Notes under the pieces: model-generated
What the model saw: the letters and a program-made list of their open reading frames with translations, nothing else
Database searches by the model: none
What the model was told of the DNA's origin: nothing
Assembly: GCA_002104895.1 (NCBI GenBank)
Contig: MCFG01000006.1
Coordinates: 100,001-155,000 of the forward strand
Reading direction: 5' to 3'
Length of the DNA stretch: 55,000 bases
Source of the DNA: Anaeromyces robustus
Lineage: Eukaryota; Neocallimastigomycota; Neocallimastigomycetes; Neocallimastigales; Neocallimastigaceae
Program-made: the position numbers and the translations under genes
Shown here: in pieces, positions 1 to 12,871 of the stretch
Numbering within the stretch: position 1 is the first letter of the stretch
Layout: the number at the start of each line of letters is the position of its first letter

Positions 1-100
1 ATAAACTTAATATTGAAGAAAAAAAGGTTCCATTTTCTTCATTATTATGATTATCACTATTTTGATTATTTGATATAACAGGTTCTATTTGAGTATCCAT
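1..100 (-). CDS. N-terminal piece of an unknown protein, cut by the window edge
   Basis: An ATG at 100 (read on the minus strand) opens a frame that stays open to the window edge. It encodes about 33 residues beginning MDTQIEPVISNN, rich in Asn, Asp and Ser, which looks like a disordered N-terminus. Upstream is T/A-rich non-coding sequence with no competing ATG in frame. I do not recognise the protein, and there is too little to assign a function. The gene continues beyond position 1. A chance open frame is possible, but codon choice (NN, ENG, SDN) resembles the other Asn-rich proteins in the window. Confidence 0.45.
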   Translation of the reverse strand, partial: MDTQIEPVISNNQNSDNHNNEENGTFFSSILSL

Positions 101-2036
101 TTTTTTTATATGATATTACTTAAATATTTATGACTATTTTTTGTTATAAATAAATATTACTATATATTTTTTATTATATTTTTTATTGTTATTATTATTG
201 TTATTATTACTGTTATTATTATTGGTTATTATTATTGTGAATATAATACTTTTATGTTATAGATATTATTATATATATATATAAGAATACTTTTGAAATG
301 GGATAAAAAAAAAAGTGTAATATTATATATAATTTTGCTTTTTATATTATTATATTATACTATATTATATTATTTTTTTTTTATTTTTTATTTTTCAAAC
401 CCAACATATAATAGAATTAATTAGTAGTAAATGTCTACTTTAAGGTATTATTATTTATAAGTTATAATATTAACAAAAAGTATATAAAAGTTTATATGAA
501 TAATAAAATTGAAAGCTTTTTTTTTATTCAATATCTTAATAATTACAAAAAAAAAAAAAGTATATATATTTCTTTTCTTTTGGATTAATTATATAGACAT
601 ATAAGGAATATATAATAAGAAAAGACAATATAAAATAACTTTTTTCTTTCTTTCTTTTTTTTTTTTATTTGAATTGCTTTTTTTTATCTTTTTCTTTTTT
701 TTTTTTCTTGGTTTATGAAATATTACCATTAATTATGACATTAATAAATATGTATGTTAATATATAATTATTATTATTATTCATTAATTCATTCTTTTTT
801 ACTTTTATTATTTTATAATATTTTTTTTTTATTTTATTATTTTATTTTTTATCATTACTGATGATACTTTTTTTTTTTAAAGAAAGAAAAAAATTTTTTT
901 TATTATTTTAATTTTAATTAAATGTGGAGTTACAATGAAAAAGTATTATAATTTCATCATAATAATATCATGATAAAATATTATAATATTATTTGTTATT
1001 ATTTGTTATTATTTGTTATTATTTATTATTTATTATTATTATAATTATTTATTATTTGTTATTATTATAATTATTTGTTATTTATAATATTATTTTAACT
1101 TTAGAAGTAATAATAATATTAATAAAAAAAATTATTAAAATAATTATTCAAATATTAAATAATGATTCTTATGATATTATTATGATTATTATCCTATCCT
1201 ATCTAAAAAAAAATTATCATTTAAGATTTCACCTTTTTTTTTATTTAAATAATATTTATTTATTTAATTATATAATTATATAATTTATTTATTTATTTAT
1301 TTATTTATCTATTTAATTATTTATTTACATATTTATTATAAAAGAAAGTTAATATTCAATTTATTATTATTTATTATTATTTATTATTTATTATTATTTG
1401 ATATTTAATTTTAAAAATATTTTCTTATCTTTTTTTTTTTTAAAATTTTTTTTTTTTTTTTTTTAATTTTATTTTTATCTTTTTTTTTTTTTTTTTATCA
1501 TATCAAAAAAAAATTCATTTCATTCATTTAATTCCATATTGATTTTAATTTAATTTAATTTAATTTAATTTAATTTAATTTAATTTAAAAAAAAAATAAT
1601 TATAAATTTTTATAAATTTTGTTATTTTTTTTTATTCAACTTATTTACAGATAAAAATAAAGAAGAATTTTATAAATTCTATAAAATGTGGTAAAAATTT
1701 TATTATGATTTTAAATAAAATATTGTTTATTATTTATTATTATTTATTATTATTTATTATTATTAAATTATAGTCATTTTTATTAATTATAAAAAAAAAA
1801 AAGTTTAAATTCTATCTAATTCAAATAATTAAAATATTTTACATAAATTATAATACAATAAAATTTAAATTAAATAATATATTACAATCAATATATATTA
1901 TAATAAATTATAATGTTAATATATTTAATATATTATAAAAGGAAGATTTTTAATTATCTTAAAATTTAAAATTTAATTATCCCATTATCAAAAACAAAAA
2001 AAAAATTATCAAAAAAAAAAAAATTAATATAATATT

Positions 2037-2038
2037 AA

Positions 2039-2082
<44 letters not shown>

Positions 2083-2166
2083 AAATAAAAAAATAAATAA
2101 ATAAATAAATAATAAATAAATAAATAAATAAATAATAAATAAAAAAATAAATAAATAAATAAATAA

Positions 2167-2202
<36 letters not shown>

Positions 2203-2271
2203 AAATAAATAAAATAAAATAATAAATAAATAAAATAAAATAATAAATAAATAAAATAAAATAATAATAAA
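2037..2271. repeat. TAAA/TAA mixed microsatellite with higher-order units
   Basis: About 235 bp of AAAT units interspersed with AAT and AAAAAAAT interruptions. The interruptions recur at regular spacing, so larger blocks appear to have been duplicated. It is non-coding: the open frame it creates on the minus strand is pure I/L/F/Y low complexity. Confidence 0.85.
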
Positions 2272-3173
2272 TGTGTGCATAGTTTTGATTATTATTTGTT
2301 ATTTAATTTGTCTTATCGAAATAAAATTATAATAGAATTATTTTTATTAATATATTAATTTCTAACAAGAAGGAAAAAAATTTTAATTTTTTAAATATAT
2401 TTTCTTAATAAGAAGGAAAAAAAAAACTAATTTGAGAATGTTTTTGTTATTCTATAACGAAAAAGTAATTTTTAGAAATTTATTGTTTATTATATATACA
2501 ATTTTTTTTCTTAATGTAAAAATAAAATTATAATAAAATTAAATAATAAAAATAGAGTTAGAAAACAAAAAAATAATAATAATAATAATTTAAGCTTTTT
2601 CCTTTTTCCTTTTTTAAATAATAATTTAAATAATATTTAAATTTTAAGCTTTTCAAAAGAATAGTTTTAAAGTATTCTTTTTTAATTTTTTGAGTTAATA
2701 CTTTTTGGATTTAATGCGGCTTATTAATTTTTATCAGATAAAAATAAAAAAATGTATTAACGTATGTAATAATGAATTTGTTAAAATGAGGCGTATAAAA
2801 TAAAAGTAAATAGATAAATAAATAAATTGACAGTATTTTCTTTTGAAACAGTGTTTTTATATAAATAATTAATTAACATTCAATGTATTCAATGTGACAT
2901 ATTGAATATTGTTGGATATTGAATCTTGAACATTGAATAATATAATTATTAATTATTGTACTGATTATGAATGAATCTTATATATTACCTTTTTGGTAAA
3001 AAAAGAATTTTTTTTCTTAATTTTCATATTAAAAATAAAAATAAAGTGAAAGTGAAGATTAATTGCTTTTGTATTAAGATTATATCATTAATTTTTTCAG
3101 TATTAAATCTTATTTTTCTTTCACTGATATTATTATTATAATTATTATTATAATAAATAAAATAATATAAACA

Positions 3174-3291
3174 ATTTTTCATACATTGCATTGGTTCTAA
3201 TGTTAATATAATATAGATAATTTTTCATCCATCGCATTGATAATAATATTAATATTATATGATTTTCATTCATTGCATTAGTTCTGATGTA
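3174..3291 (+). repeat. Three diverged tandem copies of a TTTTTCATNCATNGCATT unit
   Basis: A motif of the form TTTTTCAT-CAT-GCATT followed by AATATTA-type sequence occurs at about 3174, 3221 and 3265. Spacing is about 45-50 bp and each copy has several substitutions. It is a short degenerate minisatellite in otherwise featureless DNA. Confidence 0.55.
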
Positions 3292-4555
3292 ACAACAGAA
3301 ATTCAATTGAATTAAATTAAATTAAATTAAATAATAATAAATAAAATTATCATTTTATAATATTTATTGTATATTATTATATATTAATGAATTTTTCATC
3401 AATGGAAAAAAAAATTATCAAATAAAAATTTGGTAAGTTTGTAACTTTGTTTTCTTAAAGAGTTTGTTTCTAATTCTTTTAATATTTTAATTATGACGAA
3501 TATAAAAATCCAAATTATTTTTTTAATTAAATTTTTTCGTGAATGAATTTAGTACCAATGTATCTACCTTTTTGATGAATTTTTCTATTAATATTAATAA
3601 AGTATTTTATGAAACTATAGTAAAAAAAAATCATTATAAAAGGATAAATATATTATTTTAAATATATTCTTAAAATATAAAAATATTTTTCATTATTGGA
3701 TAATTTAATTTCAGAAAAAGGAAATATTATAAAGAGAAGTAGAGGTATTAAAATTTATTTTTTTTCTCAGTTTATAAATAAAAAAATATATATATATTGA
3801 GATTGTTAGAATTTATTGTAAAATAAATAAAATTTTTTTTGAATCATTAATAAAAACTTAATCTTTTTTTTTATATAATATATTATTTAATAAATTGATA
3901 AAAATAAAAAAAAAACTTTTTTATTAATAATATTTACTTAAAAATTTTCAGTTATTTATTTTTAATGATTATATATAATAATATTTAAATTTGAAATTTT
4001 TTATTCTTTTTTTTTATTTTTTTTTTTTTTTTATTTCATTATATTCTTATAAAAGTTATTTATAAGAATATATTTACTATGATTATTTAAAAATAAAGTT
4101 TTGAGAAATAATTTCAACTTTATTATTCCATAAAAAAAATTTAAAAATATTACATCATAGAATTTTCTATGAAATCTTTTTTAAAAAAAAAAATGTATCA
4201 CAAAAACTTACAAATTTTATATATAATAAAGATACAAATAAATAGCAAAATAATTATATTATTATTATTTTTATTTTTATTTTTATTTTATTTTTTTATT
4301 TATTTTATTATATTTTATTTTATATTATATTATTTTATTTTATATACTAATAAATATATATTTTTTCTTTGAAATTCAAAAATAAAAAAAAAGAAAATTA
4401 GTTTTTGTGTGTTGAATTAATTATATACACAAAAAGCATAATAAATTTTACTTATATATTTAATTATTGCTTAAATTTATCTTTATATAAAATAAAGAAT
4501 AAAGAAAGCTTTTTTTTTTTTTTATCTATTTTTTTTTTAATTCATATATATCAAA

Positions 4556-4765
4556 TATGAGAAAAAAAAATAAGATACAATAAATTTAATCTTATATTTA
4601 CTATATCTTTTTTTTTTTTTTTTTTTAGAAAGGAATAAGATACAATTAATTTAATTTTATATTTATTATATCTTATTCCTTTCTAATATGATAGTTTTAA
4701 AATTTCTAGTTTTTTTTAACTTATTTATTATATCTTTTTCTTTTCTAACGTGATAGTTTTAATTA
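4556..4765 (+). repeat. Cluster of diverged tandem repeats with a perfect 16-bp hairpin
   Basis: Two diverged copies of a TAAGATACAATAAATTTAAT-like block and two copies of a TTCTAAYRTGATAGTTTTAA block lie in tandem. The arms AGAAAGGAATAAGATA (4627-4642) and its exact reverse complement (4669-4684) enclose a 26-nt A/T loop. This would form a stable hairpin. Origin unknown. Confidence 0.6.
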
Positions 4766-5820
4766 TTTTTATTGTATTTTATTTTATTTTATTTTATTCT
4801 ATATTATTTTGATTTTATATTTCTTAGTTTTGATTTTATCATTTTCTTTCTTTTTCTTTTGTTATTTTATTTTATTTTATATTATATTATTTTAATTTTT
4901 TTTTTTTTTTTTTTTTTTTTAGTTTTGATTTAATCATTTTCTTTTTTCTTTTTCTTTTATTATTATTGTTATTGTTATTTTCTTTTTTCTTTCTATATTT
5001 TTTTTAATTATTATTATTACTTTTTTTTTTTTTTTTAGTTATTTTATTTTATATTATTTTTTTTATATATTATTTTTTTTATTAATTTGTTTTATATACT
5101 TCTTTTTATTAATTTTAAATTTTGTTTTGATTTAATTATTACTTTTTTTTTTTTTTTTTCTATTTCCTTTCTATTATCATTATTGTGATTGTTATTCCTT
5201 TTCTTTTCTTATCCCTATCCTTATTCTTATCATTATTATTATAATTATATAAAATAAATTTTTTGATATTTTAAACATTTTCATTTTAAATATTTTAATT
5301 TTATCTATTTATCTATCTATAGATAGATAGATATTGAACATTTATTATTATTTATTATTGTTTTTTTTATATTTATTTATTTTAATAAATTAATTGATTT
5401 TTTTTTTTTTTTTTTAATTTTATTTCTATTTTAGTAATTCTATTATTATTATTATTAATTATCTCTATCATTTACTATTTTTTGTCAAAAATAAATATAA
5501 CATATATGGTTTAAGAATATTTAAAAATTTTATAAAAAAGAAAGTCCTGATAATAAAATGGATAAAAATATATATGAATAAATAAATGTATTATTATTAT
5601 TGTGTAATAAAATGTTTTTTTTTTTATATATAGTTTCTTTTCTTTTCTTTTTCTTTTCTTTTTTTTTTAATCATAATATTGTTAATTATAATTAATTAAT
5701 TCTTAATTAAAAAAATAATGATATACATAATCCTTTTTTTTTATTATTATTATTATTATTATTTAAAAAAAAAAAAAAAAAAAGAACGAAAAAAAAAAAG
5801 CTATTATATATATATTAATT

Positions 5821-8065
5821 TCATATTTGAACAGTGGTTGTGACAGAAAGATGATCTGATAAATATTTATAATTTGGATTATTAACTTCATAGGGTTCAA
5901 CCTTAGCACTACATACTTTATATTGATTTGATAATAGATTATTTTCTATTTTTGTTTGATCTGGTTGCATATCATTATTAATAGGTGTTTTACAATCATC
6001 TTCACGATTTTCATAATTATAACAAACTTCTTCATATGGTGTTAATTCAAAAATATAATCTAATGATTTTTGTTCATAGGGTTGATCAGTACCTCTAAAA
6101 TTACTAGTTGTTATTGGATGAAGATTTGGGTCTTGGAAATTATATATTAAATCACGAATATTAAATCTAGGTTCTATTTTATTTGCTCCTAATAATGAAG
6201 CTTCTGAAATAACTTGTGGTTTATATTCTTCAGGAACAGAATTTAAATCACCTTTTAAAATATTTACTAAGGCAATATATTCATTACTATGAGCATAGAC
6301 ATCCTATATTTATAATATTAGTATTAAAATAAATAAATAAATAGATATATATATATATTGTTAAAAAAAACAGAATAAAAAAAATTTTTTTTTTTTAATA
6401 CTTATAATAATACTATTAATAGATAACAATTATTATAATTTATTTATTCAATTAAATTATTTTTATATAATTTTTAATATATATATATTTATATATAAAT
6501 TACCAAATTTTTATCTTTTAATGTAGATTTATCAGAATACCATCCTTTATTTTCAATTTCTTCTGGAGGTCTTACTCCATCTACATTAAAATCGCCCATT
6601 ACAAAACATGGTTCGTTTTTATGATTTTTCATATGTTCAAAAATAAATTTATGTAAATGTAAGGCTTGTTGCATTCTAACTTTTACAGCTTTTGAATCTG
6701 GTTTTGGATATTCTTCATAGGATGCTATAGAAATAATGTTTATAAATAAATAAATAAATAAATAAATGTTAATTTTTAATTTATTAAATTGTATTATTTT
6801 ATATTACATATAAAATAATATAAATAAAATTTTAATTTAAAAATTTTTAATATACCTTGTAAATGGGTTAAGAATATATTAATATGTTTATTATCACCAA
6901 TTTTTAACCTTACATATAATGCACCTTTAGAAGCTAACCTATTAATATTGATTATATATATTAATATTCATATAGTAATGTTATTGTAATAAAAAATAAA
7001 TATTTTAATATTTCCTTCTTATATAAACTATTTATTTTTATTTATTTTTATTTTATTAATTCTTTTTTTTTTTTTGCCCGTTTATATATATATAATTATA
7101 ACTAATACAATGATAATAAATATTTTTTTGTCTATATTATATTAAATCTGAAGTATATATATATATTTTTTATCATATTACTTATAAAGATGCAAAAATG
7201 TTATATTAATTGTATATAGAAAAATTAATTGCTTAATAATTAAAGTTTATATTAATTAATATTATTTTTGTTGACAGGTTTATACATATTTTTTTATTTT
7301 TTAATTTATTATCATGTTTTTTTTTTTTTTTTTTTTATCAGTTATAAATAAATATATAGTTCTAATAATTATATCAATTCTTTTAATTTAGTTTATAACA
7401 AGAAAATATATATATAACTGTTAACTATATATATAAAAAAAATAATTATACATACCAATCACTATGACAACCTCTTGAATATTCAGTAGAGTCTTTTTCT
7501 ACTATTGGATATCTACTTAATAAAAGTAAACCACCATCGACTTTTAAGTTACAAATAGAATGTGGAGCATCTGAATAATTATATATAAGTCCATGTTTCT
7601 TTCCATATTCTTTAAGAGCATCTCTCTATTAATTTTTTTTAAATATTTAAATTTAATTATATATTGAAAAATCATGTATTATTAAAAAAAATACATACAT
7701 ATATTAATTTAAATGTTTAAATTGGACTTTTTATTATTATATATTAATATTATATATAATAATTGTAATTATTAATATATTAATATTATTATTATTGATA
7801 TCATTATTTCAATTACTCTTTTATTAAGACTTCCAAATGCTTCTTCAAAAGCTATAATATCATAATTTGGTACAACAGTATCACCAATTAATTTTACTCT
7901 CTATTTTATATACATAAAAAAAAAAGTTATAATATTATTTCATTTATAATAATTAATAATAAAATTAAATTATTTATTAACTTCTTCTTTGTAGTCTGAA
8001 AGTTTGTCATGAACTGGTGGTGGTCTTAAGAAGACGTTATAACTTAATATTCTTATATTTTCCAT
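5821..8065 (-). CDS. Neutral sphingomyelinase-like phosphodiesterase (EEP superfamily)
   Basis: Predicted Mg2+-dependent phosphodiesterase of the endonuclease/exonuclease/phosphatase fold, most like neutral sphingomyelinases (sphingomyelin or inositol-phosphosphingolipid to ceramide plus head group). Six exons: 8065-7982, 7900-7817, 7625-7456, 6938-6856, 6724-6504, 6303-5821; GT-AG introns; phases close to give 374 aa. Motifs in order: ILSYNVF (Asn10), AFEEAF with a metal-binding Glu near 47-48, VDGGLLLLSRYPI, FLTHLQ (His138), MGDFNVD (Asp185, Asn187) and the C-terminal SDHLSV (Asp364-His365) catalytic pair. All expected active-site motifs of the family are present. I see no signal peptide, so a cytosolic or membrane-associated role is likelier than secretion. 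Substrate is inferred from the DGG and HLQ contexts; another EEP phosphodiesterase activity is possible. Start chosen because ATG is followed directly by the conserved first beta-strand motif. Confidence 0.85.
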
Positions 8066-9296
8066 TCTTTAATATATAATTTATATTATAATTATAATAT
8101 ATTAATATATATATTAAAAATTATCAGTATTACTATTATTAAATTTTTTTAAATTTAAAAAAATACAAAAAATAGTATAAAAAAAAAAGATAATATAATA
8201 TATATATATAAGTAATAAATTTTTACATTGCAATTTTAATGAAAAAAATATTTGCCATTATGTAAAAATTTATAACATTAAATTTTAATAACATGATTAT
8301 TTTTTTTATCTATTATTCTATTAAAAAGTGAGAATTTATATCAATTATATAAAATTAAAATATAAAAATATTTTTTTTAATTTTATTTGTTATATTATTC
8401 TCACAAATTAAAAATAATTCTGATATAAAAAGGAAAAGAAAAGTATTATAAATAATAAAAAAAAAAGTTAATTTCAATGTCAATTTCAGTTATGATATGA
8501 ATAGTATTTTTTTTTTTAATAATAATTACACTTATTGTATTTAAATTTTTTATTAATAAATATACATGTTCATATTTTATGTAAAAATTATCATTATATA
8601 TAATTACATATAAATAATTTTATATTGAGAAATTTGTATTTTGATTAAATATTATTAATTTCTGTAAAATATGTATATAAATTCTTCACTTTTTTTTTTA
8701 ATGTAAAAAAAAAACTATTTTTATCAAAAAAATTAAAAATGTAATTATATATAGATATTACTTTCGTATTAATCATATTAGAGTATCAAAATTTTAAATA
8801 TATATGAGGTATAAGTATTATAGATATGTAAATATATATGTAAATATGAAGTATGATATTTTCGATATTATTATAAGTTTTTTTTTTTTTTTTTTAATTT
8901 TTAAAGAAATATTTTTTTTTCTAAAAAAGAGTTTTCCTTTTATAGGTTTTATATTATATTTATAATATAATTTAATATACTATATATTAAAAATTAATAA
9001 TTATGTTTAATTCTGTTTTTTTTTTTTTTTAATAAAAATTGTTTTATTTGTTTCTTATTAATATTATTAATTATTATTATTATTGATTATATTTAATATT
9101 ATTATAAAATTTATATATATTTATATTGTAAATGATTTTAGTAAAAGTTGTGAAAACATAAATATAAAAATAAATTCAAATTTTTACTATTTAAATAAAA
9201 ATTATCGAAAAAAAAATAGTTTTTATTAATTTTTTTTTTCTTCGTTTTATAAAAGTTTTGTCAGTGATGATGGTTGGAATTGTGTTTTGGTATTTT

Positions 9297-9370
9297 TTAT
9301 TTTATTTTATTTTATTTTATTTTATTTTATTTTATTTTATTTTATTTTATTTTATTTTATTTTATTTTAT
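9297..9370 (+). repeat. TTTTA pentanucleotide array
   Basis: About 14 uninterrupted TTTTA units. Similar arrays occur at 36564-36655 and 43075-43194, so this pentamer is a recurrent microsatellite of the genome. Confidence 0.85.
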
Positions 9371-10052
9371 TATATTTTATTATACTATTATATTGATATA
9401 TAAATAAATATAAATATAAATAAATATAAATATATATTAAAAATTATTTAATCATTATATACATTATATATTATAATGTAAATGTAATATATAGCTATTT
9501 TATTTATTTATATATTTGTGTGTATGATTATTTTTATATTTATATTTAGATTTAGATTTTTGTATTATTTGAGTTTAATATAAATATATAAATTGATTCT
9601 TATATATATTATTTATTTATTATTGCTATATAATCCATTTATTATAATTAAATCAAATAAATCAAAATATATAAATAAATATATAAAATATTCCATTTAT
9701 TACACAAATAAATAAATAAATAAACAAATAAATAATAAATAAATAAATATATAATAAATATATAATAAATAAATAAATAAATAAATATGAATATTGAGTT
9801 GTTAAATATGAATTGTATATTACATGTTTTTGTTAATACTAATATATATAAATTGTTTTTTATTTATTTTTATATTATTATTTGGGTTTATTATTAATTA
9901 ATTAATTATTTATAACATTAGTAATTATTAATAATTAATAATAAAAATAAAAATAATAATAATAATATATATAAAAATATTTATTTATTAATTATTATTA
10001 TTATTTATTTATTATTATTTATTATTATTATTATTATTATTAACTATTATTA

Positions 10053-10084
<32 letters not shown>

Positions 10085-10283
10085 AATAATTAATTAATTA
10101 ATAATTCATCAACTGATTATTAATAAAGGATGAAAATAAGTCATTCTTTTAATTAATAATTTTTTTATTATAATTATTTATTAACTAATTTTTATGAATT
10201 TTAAAATAATGATAATTCTTATAATATTTTTTTTTCATTTATATATTTATTATCTTTTTTTTTTTTTTGAATTTTATTTTCAT

Positions 10284-10317
<34 letters not shown>

Positions 10318-11520
10318 GTTTAGTTCAATATTGTACATTTTATTTTATATTGTCGTTGTTAAATTAACAAATTTTTATTATTACTAATATCATATATGTA
10401 TATTTTTGGCATGACATACAAAATAAAATAAAATAAAATAAAATAAAACAATTATTAATTATTAATTCTTTAAACTTACTATATTTTATTGTTCTTTTTA
10501 TATATACAATAGTAAAGAAATATTAACAATTATTTTTTTATTATTATATTAAAGAAGAAACTATATATAATAAAAATGATTAAAAAAAGAAAACAAAAAA
10601 GAAAAAAACTTTTAAATTATAAGCAATATTATTTAAATTTATATATAATGCAATATTTAAAGTTTTTAATAATTAAGATTCATTACAAAATTTCCTTTTC
10701 AAAAATACTTTATATTAAAAAAGAAAGATTTTTACTTAATTGATTTCTTTATGAATTTTATTAATTTTATTATAAAAATTATCCATCTCTATACATTATT
10801 TTAATTTTTATTGTTAACATATAGAATTAATATTTTTTTTCTAATATTAATGAGATTGTTATTAATGACATTGATATTTATTAATATTAAAATATATATA
10901 TTTAATTAAAATATATTTAGTGTGATAACAAAAGGTATTATATATTATCTTTAACATATAAAAAAATAGAATATAAAGTTATCAAATAATTATTGAATTT
11001 AAAAACTATTATCTATTTTATATTGTTAAATTACAATTAATATTATATTATATTATATTATATTTATTATATCTATAATTATTTTTTTTCTCTGATTATA
11101 CTACACTTTTAGAATATTATGTTTTATTTTATTTTCATTTTCATTTCATTTTATTTTATTTTATTTTATTTTATTTTATTACGAAAACTTTAAATTTTAT
11201 GTTAAAAAATTTTATTTTTTAAATTGTTGACCATATGTCACTATTCCATATGTAAGTTTAACAATTTTAATATATCCACAGGAGAAATTTTAACAAATTT
11301 TAAAAATTTCAAAAAAAAAAAAAAAAATATTTATATATATATATATAAATTAAAATAAAAAAAAAATTACATACATGTTATTTATCATAGTTTATTATTT
11401 TATTTATAATGATAATAAAATTAAAAAATTTTTAACACTAAAATAATCATAAAATAATTAAGAAAAAAAAAACTAAAAAATAAAACTTTAATCTTAAATA
11501 ATAATAATAATTATTATTAG

Positions 11521-11582
11521 TAATTACATAAGAACTATTGATAAATTATAATTGCATAAAAACTATTGACAAATTATAGTTT
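11521..11582 (+). repeat. Two-copy 30-bp direct repeat
   Basis: The unit AATTRCATAARAACTATTGA plus AAATTATA occurs twice in tandem with only a few mismatches. It is short and non-coding. Confidence 0.6.
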
Positions 11583-11684
11583 TAATATGTTTTGCATATA
11601 AGAAAGAAATTCAATATTATTTTGCATTATTTTACATTATTGATTTATATAATTAACTATCATTATTATTATATATTAATATTC

Positions 11685-11767
11685 AAAAAAAAAAAAAAAA
11701 AAAAAGGTTGATACAATAAAATTTTAAATAGTATTAATATTGTATCATCAACCTTTTTTTTTTTTTT
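11685..11767. repeat. Foldback repeat: poly(A)-GGTTGATACAATA with inverted partner
   Basis: A run of about 21 A is followed by GGTTGATACAATA. Then, 18 nt of spacer later, comes the reverse complement (TATTGTATCATCAACC) with a 3-nt GAT insertion, and a run of T. The whole about 83 bp can fold into one long hairpin. It resembles a small foldback element or a slippage-born palindrome. Confidence 0.7.
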
Positions 11768-12826
11768 AAGAAAAAAATTAATAATTCATTAAAGTAATAT
11801 ATACTACTATTAATTACAGATAAAAAAAAAACTAATAATAAAATCTTATATAAAATAAAAAAGATATTTAATTATACATATATTAAAAATTACATTTACC
11901 ATCCATTAAAGTTTTATTTATGGATAAATTTATTATCTTTTTTTTTTAATAACTTATTAAATTAGTAATAATACCAATAAAACAATTCAATAAATTTTTT
12001 AGTATTACTAAAATTTTCTATCTTATTAAATTTTTTTTTATTTTATCTATAAAACTTTCTTTTATATATATATATAGATGTAATAATACAATAATATTGA
12101 TTGTTTTTGTTTTTATATTGACTTTGATTAAGTTATTTAATATGTAATTGCTTATTAATGAAATAAGAGAATTGATTTATTTCTATTATGTTTTTTTTTT
12201 TTTTTAATTTGTTTTTGTAATAAATATATTTATTTCTACCTTAATTTATAATAATCTCCTTTGAAATTGGTGGTGGACAGTTTACCTAAAAATAAAATAA
12301 AATAAAAATGATATATGTACATTACGTTATTTAATAATGTATTGAATAACCAATAATATGAAAACATTGTCATTTTTGTATTTATCTTAAATAGTAATTA
12401 AAAATTATTAATTAAACTTAATTATTTAATTAAATTATATGTGATATCAGTAAATTCGATTTTATTAAAAACTATTTATTATTATATATTATAATGATTA
12501 TCTTAAATTTTAATTTATTGCATATATTATAATGTATTATAATATAAGATTTTTGAGTCATTTAAAACGTGTAAATCTCGAATAGTAAAATATAAACAGA
12601 AAAAGAATTTATTAATAATAATAATTAAACTTTAAAAAAAAAGTTAACCGTAATTTATAAAATTACAATATATTGCAATGTATTATAATAAATTTGAATT
12701 ATTAATATATTTATAATATTTACTTTTATATATTTAAATTTTTTAATTAAATATATAATCATCACATAAAAATAAATATATTTAAATATATTTATATATA
12801 ATATATTTTATTCATTATATATATAT

Positions 12827-12871
12827 AATAAATAATATTAGTAAAATATTGTTTTACTAATATTATTTATT
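12827..12871. repeat. Perfect inverted repeat, 20-bp arms, 5-nt loop
   Basis: The core arm AAATAATATTAGTAAAA is followed by the loop TATTG and then its exact reverse complement. Pairing continues three more bases outward. No gene overlaps it. Confidence 0.75.

Larger units (their letters stand above)
101..5820. other. Intergenic AT-rich region with repeats, no gene seen
   Basis: This stretch is made of A/T homopolymers, TTA/TTTA/TTTTA microsatellites and short AT-rich unique DNA. I found no convincing exon on either strand. Within it are a long TAAA-type microsatellite (about 2037-2271), three diverged copies of a roughly 50-bp unit (3174-3291), a cluster of diverged repeats with a perfect 16-bp hairpin (4556-4765), and an ATCT/AGAT palindrome near 5311-5331. 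The slightly less AT-rich stretches at 2700-3300 and 3420-3720 could be decayed coding DNA but cannot be identified. Confidence 0.6.
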
